Source of the DNA: Methanomassiliicoccaceae archaeon COG_1
GTDB lineage: Archaea > Thermoplasmatota > Thermoplasmata > Methanomassiliicoccales > Methanomethylophilaceae
NCBI GenBank assembly: GCA_028561875.1
Contig: JAQQTI010000002.1
Coordinates: 124,001-188,000, forward strand
DNA: 64,000 nt
Direction: 5' to 3'
The translations under genes and the position numbers were made by a program. This document shows, piece after piece, positions 32,822-42,576 of this stretch; the stretch's first letter is position 1; every line of letters starts with the position of its first letter. Below the pieces are notes generated by a model, which worked only from the letters and a program-made list of their open reading frames with translations, was not told the DNA's origin and did not search any database.

Positions 32822-33559
32822 TTAGCCTCGCCGCGTCATCGGAACAGATACAGAGAGAAATCGCCTCGCGGGCGGCTGAAACACCGAATCCCGCAAGCGC
32901 CGCGGTGATTCGCAGGATGCGGATCCAGAACGTAATAGCGGACGGTCAGTACTCCATGCACGCATCGGAGGGCTCCGCCTCCTTGGCTGGAGCCTCCGGG
33001 GGCTTCTCCTTTCTATTTTCTTCCGCACGGCGCTTCCCCGCCCTTCGCCACTTGGCGGTGTGTTCCCTTTGTATGCCCTCACGAAGAACGTCATCTTCGA
33101 CTTCTGCAACTCGGCGGTCAGGAACCCCACCTGCTTCCCGCTCTGGTCCTTGAGGTCCCTGGGATATCCGACCGCATCCAACTCAGCTTCCGAGCCGTTG
33201 ACCACCACTGCGAAACCGTCGGTGTTCGCGTCCGTATTGTCGAAGTGGTATCTCGCATCGAGGCCTTCCCACAGCTTTACGATGATCTCCTCGCCGTGAT
33301 TGCCTATCAGCGATATCGCACGGTCGATCGTTCTCTGAGATGGCCCCGAATCAAGGTCTGACCCCTCCCTCACGTCCTCGTTCTTCAGCCAATCGGAGCA
33401 TCTGCTCATGGAATTGCTGCCCGTCAGGATGTGCGCGCACATGGCCACGAGAGGTTTGCTTCGGTCGCGAAATGAGTCCGCTTCACAACATCGCATAAGC
33501 GCCGGGTACACATTTCTTTTTCGTCGGTCCACCGCCTTCAGCCAAAAACAATTACTCAA
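32822..33559 (-). pseudogene. N-terminal remnant of a second IS1634-like transposase
   Basis: Residues 1-165 (VDRRKRNVYPALMRCCEADS, SQRTIDRAISLIGNHGEEII, LWEGLDARYHFDNTDANTDGF, VGYPRDLKDQSGKQVGFLTAEL) resemble the N-terminal and first catalytic part of transposases of this superfamily. After AYKGNTPPSGEGRGS the frame turns into Arg/Pro-rich nonsense, and the C-terminal half is missing. A C-terminal piece of a similar enzyme lies at 38387. Confidence 0.55.
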
Positions 33560-33646
33560 CCGGCGAGGTCAGGCTGTAACTCTTTCTGTTTACTCCCCAT
33601 CCTGTCCTTGAATATGAGGTATGAATCAATCTTACCGTTTAAATTA

Positions 33647-33728
33647 TTAAGGATACAGTATAAATTAAATGATTAATATTTTAAGGATACAGTAGAATTT
33701 TAACATTAAACTTTTTAAGGATAGTGTC
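33647..33728 (+). repeat. three direct repeats at exact 34-bp spacing before an ATPase gene
   Basis: TTAAGGATACAGTA at 33647 and 33681 and TTAAGGATAGTGTCA at 33715, in AT-rich DNA. The spacing is 34 bp twice, close to three helical turns. The third copy, TTTTTAAGGATA, is 25 nt before ATG 33740 and can act as its TATA box, so the others may be operator sites or tandem promoters. Confidence 0.6.
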
Positions 33729-33739
33729 AATATAGAGGC

Positions 33740-35077
33740 ATGGCGATGAGAAGGAAGATCTATTCGAGACTCCTCGAATGGAAGAGGGAGAGTGACGGCC
33801 GCACCGCATTGCTCATCGAAGGGGCAAGGCGCGTCGGTAAGAGTTTCATCGTCGAGGAATTCGGCAGGAACGAGTACGATTCGTATGTGCTGATCAACTT
33901 CGGGAAGGCGGGGAAGGCGGTCAAGTCCATCTTCGAAGACCTAAGCGACATTCCACTGGTCCTTCAGAAATTATCGAGTCTCATGCGTGTCAGATTATTC
34001 GAGCGCAGATCCCTGATAGTATTCGACGAGGTCCAGAAATTCCCCCGTGCCAGAGAGGCCATCAAGTTCCTTGTGGAGGACGGCAGGTACGATTACATCG
34101 AGACCGGTTCGCTGATATCCATACATGAGAACGTCAAGGATATCGTAATCCCCTCCGAAGAGGAGAAAATCCAGATGTATCCCATGGATTTCGAGGAATT
34201 CTGTTGGGCATTGGGGGACGAGACAACGGTTCCGACGATCAGGGACCATTACGAGAAAAGGGTCCCTCTCGGTACGGACCTCCACAGATCGGTAATGGAT
34301 CAGTTCAGGAAGTATATGATAGTCGGAGGGATGCCCATGGCCGTGAATACATACGCCCGGACCTACGATTTCGGGAAGGTGGAAGAGATCAAAAGGATGA
34401 TTTTGGGCCTCTATCGCGAGGATATCTCCAAGAAGTCGAAAAAGAACAAACTTAGGACCATGAAGCTGTTCGAATCCATTCCGTCAGAGCTTTCCAGACA
34501 TGATAAGAGGGTGATAATGTCGGAGATAGACAAGAATGGGCGCATGGCGAATTATGACGAACCCCTGTACTGGCTGGAGGATTCGATGATTGCGAACGCA
34601 TGCTATAATTCGACCGTCCCCGGTGTTGGTCTCAATCTTAACACGGATCTGTCCTCCGTCAAACTATATATGGGGGATACGGGCCTTTTGGTGAGTCTGG
34701 TCATCAATGAGAACGAGACCATAGAGCATGATGTGTACAACTCCATCCTGAACGACAAGATGCACATGAACGAGGGCATGTTCATGGAGAACATCGTCGC
34801 ACAGGCATTGAGGTCCAACGGGCATAGGCTGTTCTTCCATGCGTTCTACAAGGACGAAGGAAAGAATCGTTACGAGGTCGATTTCCTTGTCAGACATGGG
34901 AAGAAGATCGATCCCGTCGAGGTGAAATCGAGCGGATACAGCAGCCATTCCTCGTTGGATTATCTGATGGAAAGACATTCGAGGACACTGGGCCAGCCCT
35001 ACATCTTGTATTCGAAGGACCTGAAGAAGGACGGAAATATCATGTTCATCCCATTGTACATGGCGATATGTCTATAA
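33740..35077 (+). CDS. AAA ATPase with C-terminal DUF4143-type domain
   Basis: 445 residues. Walker A is EGARRVGKSFIVEE (about 26-39), Walker B RSLIVFDEVQKFPRA (about 93-107). The middle has MDFEEFCWALGD and DQFRKYMIVGGMPMAVNTY, and the C-terminus has the DUF4143 nuclease-like EVDFLV with DPVEVKSSG. This family is common in archaea and anaerobic bacteria; some are thought to be mobile or toxin-like, but function is not known. Different from the ATPase at 61045. Confidence 0.85.
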   Translation: MAMRRKIYSRLLEWKRESDGRTALLIEGARRVGKSFIVEEFGRNEYDSYVLINFGKAGKAVKSIFEDLSDIPLVLQKLSSLMRVRLFERRSLIVFDEVQKFPRAREAIKFLVEDGRYDYIETGSLISIHENVKDIVIPSEEEKIQMYPMDFEEFCWALGDETTVPTIRDHYEKRVPLGTDLHRSVMDQFRKYMIVGGMPMAVNTYARTYDFGKVEEIKRMILGLYREDISKKSKKNKLRTMKLFESIPSELSRHDKRVIMSEIDKNGRMANYDEPLYWLEDSMIANACYNSTVPGVGLNLNTDLSSVKLYMGDTGLLVSLVINENETIEHDVYNSILNDKMHMNEGMFMENIVAQALRSNGHRLFFHAFYKDEGKNRYEVDFLVRHGKKIDPVEVKSSGYSSHSSLDYLMERHSRTLGQPYILYSKDLKKDGNIMFIPLYMAICL

Positions 35078-35282
35078 CTCGAGTTCGTTCCGCAGATTTA
35101 GGTTCGTAATACGAGCAATCGTTGTGGGATATCTTGTAGACACTCACATCATCGGTAAACACGAAGGATTCTTCACCGGAAACCAGCAATCTCACTCCCG
35201 GATGATATTTTTCAACGATGAGTTTAGATTTCTGCAACGAGCTATTCCCCGTCCCCGACATGGTCGACCTCCGATTCATCAT
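35046..35282 (-). CDS. short ORF downstream of the ABC ATPase, possible truncated kinase-like protein
   Basis: 78 residues. It starts within the stop of the ABC ATPase gene (ATGA). The stretch VRLLVSGEESFVFTDDVSVYKISH is reminiscent of the glycine-rich N-lobe of kinase-like enzymes but the rest of such a domain is missing. Its end overlaps the tail of the opposite ATPase gene. Likely a fragment; function unknown. Confidence 0.35.
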   Translation of the reverse strand: MMNRRSTMSGTGNSSLQKSKLIVEKYHPGVRLLVSGEESFVFTDDVSVYKISHNDCSYYEPKSAERTRVIDISPCTMG

Positions 35283-36064
35283 GTTGTCCTTTTATAGAAC
35301 GATATCTCTCTGTAAGGAAGATCGCTGCTGTAACAGATTCTATCTCCATATATTGTTCTCAATCTATCTGGCACTATGACATCTCTGGAACATCCCGAAT
35401 CTATTATTTTGCCATCCTTTAGTAGGTACACATTCGAGTCCAAATACAGAGCGTGATTCGGATTATGGGTGGACAGTATGATCGTTTTACCATCCTCTTC
35501 GGCTATCGATCTCAGTATCGAGAGTACTTTGTCCTGGTTGACGATATCCAATGCCGAACACGGTTCATCAAGGATGACGACCTTTGTATCTTGTGCCATG
35601 GATGAGCAGATGGAGACAATCTGACGTTCCCCGCCGCTGAGCTCTCCCAACCTAATATCTCTAAGATGATCGATCCCGAAACGTTCCATTTGCCGTTCAG
35701 CGATGTCGATTTCCTCTTTGCCAGGGTTCTCGAATACATCCAGCCTATTGGCGGTGCCGAATAGGATGTATTCCCTGACCTTGTAATCACTCAGTGGATT
35801 GTTGTTCTGCTGAACGTATGAGAACATCTTGGAACGATCGTCGTATGAGAGGTTGTTGAGGTCTTTGCCATAATACGATACAGTCCCACAGTTCGGTTTT
35901 CCCAATCCAGCAAGAATCTTTATCAAGGTTGTCTTGCCGCATCCGTTCAGCCCTATGAGGGCATTGACCGTTCCTTCATCGTACTCCATACCTATTCCGG
36001 AGAGGACCATCGGTTTGTTCTTTCCGTAGGAGAATCTGATATCATGCAGCTCTATCGCTTTCAA
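35279..36064 (-). CDS. iron-type ABC transporter ATP-binding protein (FecE-like)
   Basis: 261 residues. Walker A GLNGCGKTT (about 38-46), signature LSGGERQ (about 138-144), Walker B VVILDEP and H-loop STHNPNHA. It overlaps the permease gene upstream by 23 nt. Third gene of an SBP-permease-ATPase operon for siderophore, haem or cobalamin-type substrate. Confidence 0.9.
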   Translation of the reverse strand: MKAIELHDIRFSYGKNKPMVLSGIGMEYDEGTVNALIGLNGCGKTTLIKILAGLGKPNCGTVSYYGKDLNNLSYDDRSKMFSYVQQNNNPLSDYKVREYILFGTANRLDVFENPGKEEIDIAERQMERFGIDHLRDIRLGELSGGERQIVSICSSMAQDTKVVILDEPCSALDIVNQDKVLSILRSIAEEDGKTIILSTHNPNHALYLDSNVYLLKDGKIIDSGCSRDVIVPDRLRTIYGDRICYSSDLPYREISFYKRTT

Positions 36065-37064
36065 GTATGCTCCTCCTCCTGAAATAGATGATAATGATGA
36101 AGATCACCGTCCCGAACAATCCGGTAATTGCTGACAACGGGATTTCCGAATCCGTAAAGGTCCTTGACAAGACGTCGACAATAATCATGAACACCGCACC
36201 GAAGGCCACCGTGAGCGGAATCGTATTTGCAGTGTTGCGCCCTACCAATAACCTTGTCATGTGAGGGATGACCAATCCGATCCATCCGACTGTACCGACA
36301 ATGGCAACGGAGCTTGCCGTCATCAACGTGGCCATAACGATGATGATATTGCGATAGAAATTGTAATTGAGACCTTTCGTCTGTGCCTCCTCTCTTCCGA
36401 GAGCTACAAGATTCATCCTCCATCTGATGGTTATCAAAATTGTCGTACAGATCATCACTATAGGGAATAGAACGGCGACATCCTCCATCGTACTGTGCTC
36501 ACAGGAACCCATGAGCCAGAAGGTTATTGACGACAAAGTGGATTCGGGATCTGCCATATACTTGATAATCGAGAGGATGGCGCTCATCAACCCCCCGACG
36601 ATTATACCTGATAGCAGGAGGATCGTCGGCGATCTGTTCTGAAATGCCCTTGACAGAGTGAGCGTTGTCCCAACAGCAATAATCCCTGTGACAAATGCGA
36701 AAACACTGATCTCAAAAGACGTCAGCCCTGTCAGGATGGCCATCGCCGCACCGACACTGGCTCCGCTGGTAACTCCCAGGAAATCCGGAGACACCAGCTT
36801 GTTTTGGAATGTTTCCTGGTACAGCAATCCTGAAAGACTTAACCCGATTCCGACCAAAGCGGCGATTATCGTACGTGGTAGACGAAGATCATGGATGACC
36901 TTGTACTGATTCGAAGAATGTGGGAGATTTCCGGTAAAGAAATCCATCACATCCTGAATCGTAAGAGAATATCTACCGATGGCCAATGCCAATATGAAGA
37001 CGGCTATGAACACAATCACAGATATGGCTGTGTAGATTCCTGCTCTACTGTTCTCAACGCTCAT
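36042..37064 (-). CDS. FecCD family ABC permease
   Basis: 340 residues, about 9-10 helices. Family motifs LRLPRTIIAALVGIGLSLSGLLYQ, LGVTSGASVGAA and GWIGLVIPHMTRLLVG are intact. It overlaps the binding-protein gene by 4 nt and the ATPase gene by 23 nt. Confidence 0.92.
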   Translation of the reverse strand: MSVENSRAGIYTAISVIVFIAVFILALAIGRYSLTIQDVMDFFTGNLPHSSNQYKVIHDLRLPRTIIAALVGIGLSLSGLLYQETFQNKLVSPDFLGVTSGASVGAAMAILTGLTSFEISVFAFVTGIIAVGTTLTLSRAFQNRSPTILLLSGIIVGGLMSAILSIIKYMADPESTLSSITFWLMGSCEHSTMEDVAVLFPIVMICTTILITIRWRMNLVALGREEAQTKGLNYNFYRNIIIVMATLMTASSVAIVGTVGWIGLVIPHMTRLLVGRNTANTIPLTVAFGAVFMIIVDVLSRTFTDSEIPLSAITGLFGTVIFIIIIYFRRRSILESDRAA

Positions 37065-38137
37065 GCCATCGGATTTCCGTCAGGTCCGAGCCCGTTCAAC
37101 ATGTAATTGGCCTGCTGATCCGTCAGGGTTATTCCAAAGTAATTCTGACAGAGCCCTTTCAGCATCGTTGTCGTATCATAATGGAAATCATCGGGGTACA
37201 GCTTGTTCGCCATATCCGCCAGGAATGCCGGAGAGAATGCGCCCATCTGTTCCATCGGAGAGAATCCGATTCCTATATTGTATATCGAATTGGTCTTCAC
37301 TGCCGACACGTTCTCCCAAATAGCATCTGTCGTAAGAGTGTTTTTCAAAGTATGCTGATAGATTCCACCCATCACTATGATCTGAGGGTCCGCTTCCAAT
37401 ATGGCCTCTGTCGACGGTTGGCTTTTTCCTAGAGTATTGCCTAGGAATTTGGTGCCAAGAAGCTCGAAAATGTATTCATTGAACGATTTTCCGGTATCGG
37501 TGTAATTGATACCTCTGTTCTTGTCTCCGCGAACATAATATACCATTTTCTCAGAATAGCCTTTGGTTTTCAGAGCGTCTTTGACTTCATCGATGATTAT
37601 TTGGAATTCTGCCTTCCACGCATCCACCTTCTCTGCAACACCTTCCACGTCCGGCCACAGGGTCTTCGCGAAATCCGCTAAAAAGAACACATACGATTCG
37701 AACTTCGGATTGCCGTACAGACTTACATTGAGTGCTACTATTCCGTGTTCTTTCATACCATCTGTTATGTATTTCTCCGGACAGAAGACCAGATCTACAT
37801 TGCGTTGAAGGAGAAGCTCGTGACTCGGCTCATATCCATATCTATGGTGCTTTGATGAATCCGGATACAAGATTGAAGTCCAGTCATTATCAAATAAAGG
37901 AGCATATGCCCCATCGATACGGTCACCAAGACCGAATGCGATCAATAAATCGTAAGTGGTCCTCGATACACAGGCGACGTGTTCGGGGTTCTTTTTGACC
38001 TCCACATTCTCACCGAGCATGTCCGTTACGGTGATTATGTCGTTATCAGAGCTGTGACCGTTCATGTAAAGGACAATACCGACGGTCGATGCGGTAATCA
38101 CAAGGATTACGCTGACGAGTGCAACTAACTTGTTCAT
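37061..38137 (-). CDS. iron-type ABC substrate-binding protein
   Basis: 358 residues from ATG 38137. An N-terminal hydrophobic anchor (KLVALVSVILVITASTVGIVLYM) is followed by a BtuF/FecB-type domain (VTDMLGENVEVKKNPEHVACVSRTTYDLLIAFGLGDRIDG) and DPQIIVMGG. No lipobox Cys is present, so it is probably a signal-anchored extracellular receptor. The family spans cobalamin, haem and siderophores; the substrate is not clear. Confidence 0.85.
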   Translation of the reverse strand: MNKLVALVSVILVITASTVGIVLYMNGHSSDNDIITVTDMLGENVEVKKNPEHVACVSRTTYDLLIAFGLGDRIDGAYAPLFDNDWTSILYPDSSKHHRYGYEPSHELLLQRNVDLVFCPEKYITDGMKEHGIVALNVSLYGNPKFESYVFFLADFAKTLWPDVEGVAEKVDAWKAEFQIIIDEVKDALKTKGYSEKMVYYVRGDKNRGINYTDTGKSFNEYIFELLGTKFLGNTLGKSQPSTEAILEADPQIIVMGGIYQHTLKNTLTTDAIWENVSAVKTNSIYNIGIGFSPMEQMGAFSPAFLADMANKLYPDDFHYDTTTMLKGLCQNYFGITLTDQQANYMLNGLGPDGNPMA

Positions 38138-38386
38138 GGTATTCCCCCACCCGAATACTATTCGAATCGAGACGACACCCAGTTTGTGGTTGGTTTTACA
38201 GTTGTCTCCTAAAACGCAATTCGATGCAGCGTATTTGATAATACCGACTGATACGGAGTCATAGCGACTCATTCGATTGACAAATATCAGTAACGACGGT
38301 TTGCAGCCTTCAGAGAATAATCCAAAGGCTCACAATTCCTTGTAAACTTGCATCCTTTAGGCCGAAATTCCCGGAATGGTACTACA

Positions 38387-38635
38387 TCACGTCTGACCGG
38401 GCAGCGGGAGCTGTTCAGGGTCTTTGACCCCGAACAGGTCCAGCATCTCCCTGACGAGCTTGGTCTTCTCGGTGTGCACCCTCAGGCCGCCGCCGATGAC
38501 CTTGTACGTCGCGGCCGCGAAGAGGACGTTGTCCACCGTCAGGTCTTTCAGCCCGCTCTTCGAGACCACCGTCTGCATCCTGGCGCGGATCATCAGCGCC
38601 AGGAATCTGAAGGGCTGGGGGTGGCCGCAATACAC
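38387..38635 (-). pseudogene. C-terminal remnant of a transposase
   Basis: About 80 residues (PFRFLALMIRARMQTVVSKS, then GLKDLTVDNVLFAAATYKVI) like the last part of IS1634/IS4-type transposases, where a helix with R-x-R-M-Q follows the last catalytic motif. The upstream frame has TAG just before it and no catalytic core. It separates the two iron-transport operons and is GC-richer than they are. Confidence 0.5.
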
Positions 38636-38680
38636 CGTCTACGAACGGGCGCAGAGGAATACGAGGCGTGCTGCCGCATC

Positions 38681-39508
38681 TTACCAATAAATGACCGCGC
38701 CCTTGAAACGGTGCGTGTAGTGAAGCATTCCGTCCTCGCCTTTGCGTAAATAGCGCCTCATGATCTTCTTCAGGCATTCGATATCGTAGTTCGGCGTCAT
38801 GATACGGCCGGCGAATTTCCTCGCCGCGGCATCTGTCGAAGGGAATACATATTCCTTCTTCAGATCCACGATCCTCACGTTGCAGTCGATCCCGAGCTGG
38901 TACAGGATATTCAGGAGCACGATGTAGTCCAGTCTGTTATACCTCACGGGCAGCCCGAGCTCCTCCTCGAAATCGATCAGGAACTCCTGTTCTGGCCCGC
39001 TCGTCATGCCGATTATGCGGAGCAGCCTGCCTTTCGCGTTTATCTTGGACAGACACGATTCGATATCCTTCATGCGGTAGAAGCAATTGAACCCGAACAC
39101 CACATCGGACTGTTCCCCGTCGTAGTCTTCCCATTTCCTGTTGACCGTGCTGATGGACAGGCCCTGTGCCTTTCCCTCTGTTCTGATGTACTTCAGAACG
39201 TCGGGGGATATGTCGACGCATGTGAGGGCATCGCAGTGCTCTGCCAGGTCGAACGTGTAATTGCCCCATCCAGGTCCGATCTCGAGTATTGACCCATACC
39301 GTCTCTCGCCCAGTATGGAGCATACTTCACTCATCACCTGGCGGCTGTAATCATCGGCCCCCAGCATGCTCTGCCCCCTCATGAAGCCTCTCCAGAAATC
39401 ACGCTCGGCATCATCGTTGAGATTCCTTGCATTCTCCGTGCCGTCCGTGTTTTTCTGCATAGTCCTCCATATGCTGCCGAAATCCGGCATCTTCGTTCCG
39501 TAATTCAT
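38681..39508 (-). CDS. SAM-dependent methyltransferase in an iron-transport operon
   Basis: 275 residues from ATG 39508, 7 nt behind GAGGGA; ATG 39523 is the alternative. Motif I ILEIGPGWGNYTFDLAE (about 78-94), then LTCVDIS and DVVFGFNCFYRMKD. It follows the second ABC ATPase gene closely, so it belongs to the FecBCD-type operon. A methyltransferase there could modify a metallophore or corrinoid; this is inference from context. Confidence 0.7.
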   Translation of the reverse strand: MNYGTKMPDFGSIWRTMQKNTDGTENARNLNDDAERDFWRGFMRGQSMLGADDYSRQVMSEVCSILGERRYGSILEIGPGWGNYTFDLAEHCDALTCVDISPDVLKYIRTEGKAQGLSISTVNRKWEDYDGEQSDVVFGFNCFYRMKDIESCLSKINAKGRLLRIIGMTSGPEQEFLIDFEEELGLPVRYNRLDYIVLLNILYQLGIDCNVRIVDLKKEYVFPSTDAAARKFAGRIMTPNYDIECLKKIMRRYLRKGEDGMLHYTHRFKGAVIYW

Positions 39509-39512
39509 CGCT

Positions 39513-40277
39513 TTATCCCTCATATGGAACGATTACCTTCCCTTTGTCCGTGTCAAGGACGATCGCGTTCACGCCGTATGCTTCCATGATGTTCTCGGGA
39601 ACGAGAGTCTCTTCTGTCGGTCCGGAAGCGATCACCCTGCCTCCGCTGAGCAGGATGGTGCTGTCTGCGAAGCGTTCTATCAAGGAAAGATCGTGCATGA
39701 CCGCCAAGACCACGCAGTTCTGCTCACGGGCTATATTGCGCAGGGTCCTCATGACCTCCAGTTGATTTTTCACGTCCAGTGCGGATGTGGGTTCGTCGAG
39801 CAGCAGGATCTTAGGCTCCTGGACCAAAGCGCGCGTAAGGGCGACCTTCTGCCTCTGGCCTCCGCTGAGCTCATCGAGAAGGCTGTCTGCGAAGCATCCG
39901 ACATCCATGTACTTCATGCACCTGTCTATGATCTCCTTGTCCTCCTCCTTCAGGTTCCAATCGATATACGGGCGCCTGCCCAGGGACACGAACTCTTCCA
40001 CTGTGAGGGGGAACGAAAGCGTGGTGCTCTGAGGAACATAGGCCTGGATCCTGGCCATCTCTTTGACGCTGCGCTCGAGCAGGTTCACGCCGCCGAACAT
40101 GACCTCGCCCGAATCCGGCTTGGAGAGGTGGGCCAAACAGCGCAGCAGCGTGGTCTTCCCGACCCCGTTCGGGCCTGCGATCGCGGTCACTTCGCCGCTT
40201 TCCGCTGCAGCGGAAACATCCCTGAGCACAGGGCCGGAACCATAGGAGAACACTATGTTCCTGATGTCCAGTTCCAG
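39513..40277 (-). CDS. iron-type ABC transporter ATP-binding protein, probable CTG start
   Basis: Walker A GPNGVGKTT, signature LSGGQRQ, Walker B ILLLDEP and H-loop VMHDLS. The first ATG/GTG in frame (40253) would remove the first beta strand; the in-frame codons before it read LELDIRNIVFSYGSG, which is the normal family start (MELEIRNISFSYG-like). The CTG at 40277 lies 7 nt after GGAGG and 2 nt from the permease stop, so it is the likely initiation codon. Confidence 0.85.
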   Translation of the reverse strand: MELDIRNIVFSYGSGPVLRDVSAAAESGEVTAIAGPNGVGKTTLLRCLAHLSKPDSGEVMFGGVNLLERSVKEMARIQAYVPQSTTLSFPLTVEEFVSLGRRPYIDWNLKEEDKEIIDRCMKYMDVGCFADSLLDELSGGQRQKVALTRALVQEPKILLLDEPTSALDVKNQLEVMRTLRNIAREQNCVVLAVMHDLSLIERFADSTILLSGGRVIASGPTEETLVPENIMEAYGVNAIVLDTDKGKVIVPYEG

Positions 40278-40278
40278 A

Positions 40279-41325
40279 TCAGTCCCTCCACAGCTGTTTT
40301 TTCTTCTTCGTGAGTATGAAGATGAAGAACGGGACGCCGATTATCGACGTTATTATCCCCACCGGTATCTCTTCGGGTGACATCACCGTCCTAGCTATTA
40401 TGTCGGATGCCAGCAGCATGATGCCGCCTATGAGCCCGGATGCCGGAATGAGGTATCTGTTGTCCACACCGACCAGGCTGCGGGCCATATGGGGCGCTAC
40501 AAGGCCGACGAACCCTATGACCCCGCTGAACGCTATGCATATCGATGAGATGAGCGTCACCGTGATGAGAGATGCCGTCTTCAGGCGTTTCACGTTCACT
40601 CCGAGGGTGGCGGCAACGTCTTCGCCGGCATTCAGCGCGTTGAAGTCCCACGCGCATTTGAAAACGATGATGAAACCCAGGATGATGAACGGTATGACGA
40701 TCCCTATCGCGTCCCAATTGGCGCCCCAGAACCCGCCCATCAGCCATGTTTCCAGGTCTTTGAGGGCTTCTGCGTTGGATATGTATTTCAGGATTGACAG
40801 CCCGGCCGAGAACAGGCTTCCTATCGCCGTTCCCGTCAGGATCAATACGGTGATGCTGTTGTTGCATAGCTTGGACACCCCGTACACCACGCCGAGGGAC
40901 AGGCAGCCGAAAAGGAATGCGAAGAAGGCCACAGCGGTATACCCGGTGAACATGAGGTTAGCACCGAAAAAGCTGTATCCCAGGACCATGGCAAGGGCGG
41001 CGCCGAATGATGCTCCGCTGGAAACCCCCAGCGTATACGGCGATGCCAGAGGGTTGCGGAGCAGGTTCTGCATGATGCAGCCGCTCAGCCCCAGGGCCAC
41101 GGCAGTGAGCATGCAGAGCACGAGCCTGGAAAGACGAATCTCCGTCAGGATGTACATTTTGAACCTGTAATGGGAATCCGTGTCCCCCGTGACGGTCCGG
41201 ATTATCAATTGCACCACGTCAAGGTCGGCGGACCCGATATTGAGCCCGATGATGAAGATCAGAACGAAAACCAATGCTAACAGGGTGACGGCAGCCCCTG
41301 CCGTCACCCTTCCGTTCAATAACAT
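40279..41325 (-). CDS. FecCD family ABC permease
   Basis: 348 residues from ATG 41325, two nt after the binding-protein stop; ATG 41349 is an alternative. Motifs LRLSRLVLCMLTAVALGLSGCIMQ, LGVSSGASFGAALA and GFVGLVAPHMARSLVG are complete. Confidence 0.9.
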   Translation of the reverse strand: MLLNGRVTAGAAVTLLALVFVLIFIIGLNIGSADLDVVQLIIRTVTGDTDSHYRFKMYILTEIRLSRLVLCMLTAVALGLSGCIMQNLLRNPLASPYTLGVSSGASFGAALAMVLGYSFFGANLMFTGYTAVAFFAFLFGCLSLGVVYGVSKLCNNSITVLILTGTAIGSLFSAGLSILKYISNAEALKDLETWLMGGFWGANWDAIGIVIPFIILGFIIVFKCAWDFNALNAGEDVAATLGVNVKRLKTASLITVTLISSICIAFSGVIGFVGLVAPHMARSLVGVDNRYLIPASGLIGGIMLLASDIIARTVMSPEEIPVGIITSIIGVPFFIFILTKKKKQLWRD

Positions 41326-41327
41326 GT

Positions 41328-42446
41328 TTATTCTGCTGCGTACCACCATATGCCTTTGAACTCGCATCCGAGCCAAGCGGTGAAGAAGTCCTCTGCGATC
41401 TTCGTGGTGTCAACGCCGGCGAACAGGTCGGGATGGAGATAGCTGGCAAGCTGCGTGATTCCGATAGGGCGGAGAGCGGCCCCGAGCATGTCGGTGTGGA
41501 ATATGTAGACATTCTTGTTGGTCCCGGCGGGGGTCTCGCCGATGGTCGAGACCTTGTAGATGTTGTCCATGACCGTCTTGTAATCGTTGATGTCGGTACA
41601 GTTGTATCCGCCGAGCCAGGTGCCGTGCAGGGTTATCACATCGGGCTTGCATGTATCCAGGACATACTCCTGATTCACCATGACCGTCGTGCTGGCCTGC
41701 GTCTTGTCGTATTTGATGTCGGGCGACGCATCCTTTCCGCCGGCAAGAATCGAAGAATAGCCCTCTCCCACGCCCTGGGTCCCATCGGTCGAATAGCAGG
41801 GGAAGATGCGGTATCCGCCGGAGCTGTTTATGAATCCCACGGACAGCGCGAGGACACTCTGCTTCTCCGAGTCGGAGAGCTTGTCCACAACATCGGAGAC
41901 GCTCTTCATGAGGCTGTCCTCATAATTCACGAACTCCTTGGCGCGGTCCTCCTTTCCGAGGATCTTTCCGAGAAGCAGCATCTCCTCATCGTACTTCTCT
42001 GGCTGGTAGTTGTCTATCCTGATGACCTTGATGCCTGCACCGCCGACTTTGTCCTCAAGATCCATCGCGCGGTTCGTGTAGCAGAACACAGCATCCGGCT
42101 CGAGATCGATGATCTTCTCGTAGTTGGGACTCCCGGTCTTCCCTACGTCGGGCAGGCTCGCGTATGCTGTCAGATACGGTTCGTTCTTAACTGTCGTGTC
42201 CCCGGTGGCCACAACAACATTTTCGGCTCCCAGAATGGTGAACGCCATGGCGGTCTGCCTGTTGAGGACAACGACCTTCTTCAAAGGCTCGTTCAGAACG
42301 AAATGGGTTCCGAGAGAATCATCGAATTCGAGATATGTCCCGTCATCATCTCTGCTGTCGTCGTTGCCAGCGGCTATCAACACGGCGGCCGATGCTGCGA
42401 TTACGGCCGCGACAGCAACCAATGTAATGTATACTTTCTTGTCCAA
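41328..42446 (-). CDS. iron-type ABC substrate-binding protein, second operon
   Basis: 372 residues from TTG 42446, about 8 nt behind GGAGG. N-terminal anchor (ITLVAVAAVIAASAAVLIAA) then a periplasmic-binding fold (VVVLNRQTAMAFTILGAENVVVATGD; DLEPDAVFCYTNRAMDLE; KPDVITLHGTWLGG). It heads an SBP-permease-ATPase-methyltransferase operon. Different enough from the protein at 37061 to suggest another substrate. Confidence 0.85.
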   Translation of the reverse strand: MDKKVYITLVAVAAVIAASAAVLIAAGNDDSRDDDGTYLEFDDSLGTHFVLNEPLKKVVVLNRQTAMAFTILGAENVVVATGDTTVKNEPYLTAYASLPDVGKTGSPNYEKIIDLEPDAVFCYTNRAMDLEDKVGGAGIKVIRIDNYQPEKYDEEMLLLGKILGKEDRAKEFVNYEDSLMKSVSDVVDKLSDSEKQSVLALSVGFINSSGGYRIFPCYSTDGTQGVGEGYSSILAGGKDASPDIKYDKTQASTTVMVNQEYVLDTCKPDVITLHGTWLGGYNCTDINDYKTVMDNIYKVSTIGETPAGTNKNVYIFHTDMLGAALRPIGITQLASYLHPDLFAGVDTTKIAEDFFTAWLGCEFKGIWWYAAE

Positions 42447-42576
42447 AAGATTGCCTCCAATCTTAATTGGATGATAGCTCCTATCTGTATATTAGGCTTT
42501 GAGGAAACCCTATTCTGATTAATCATTTCTCTTTTGTTTGAGCGCATTTCAGGTTCGATTCTTTGCTCTTATGAAG

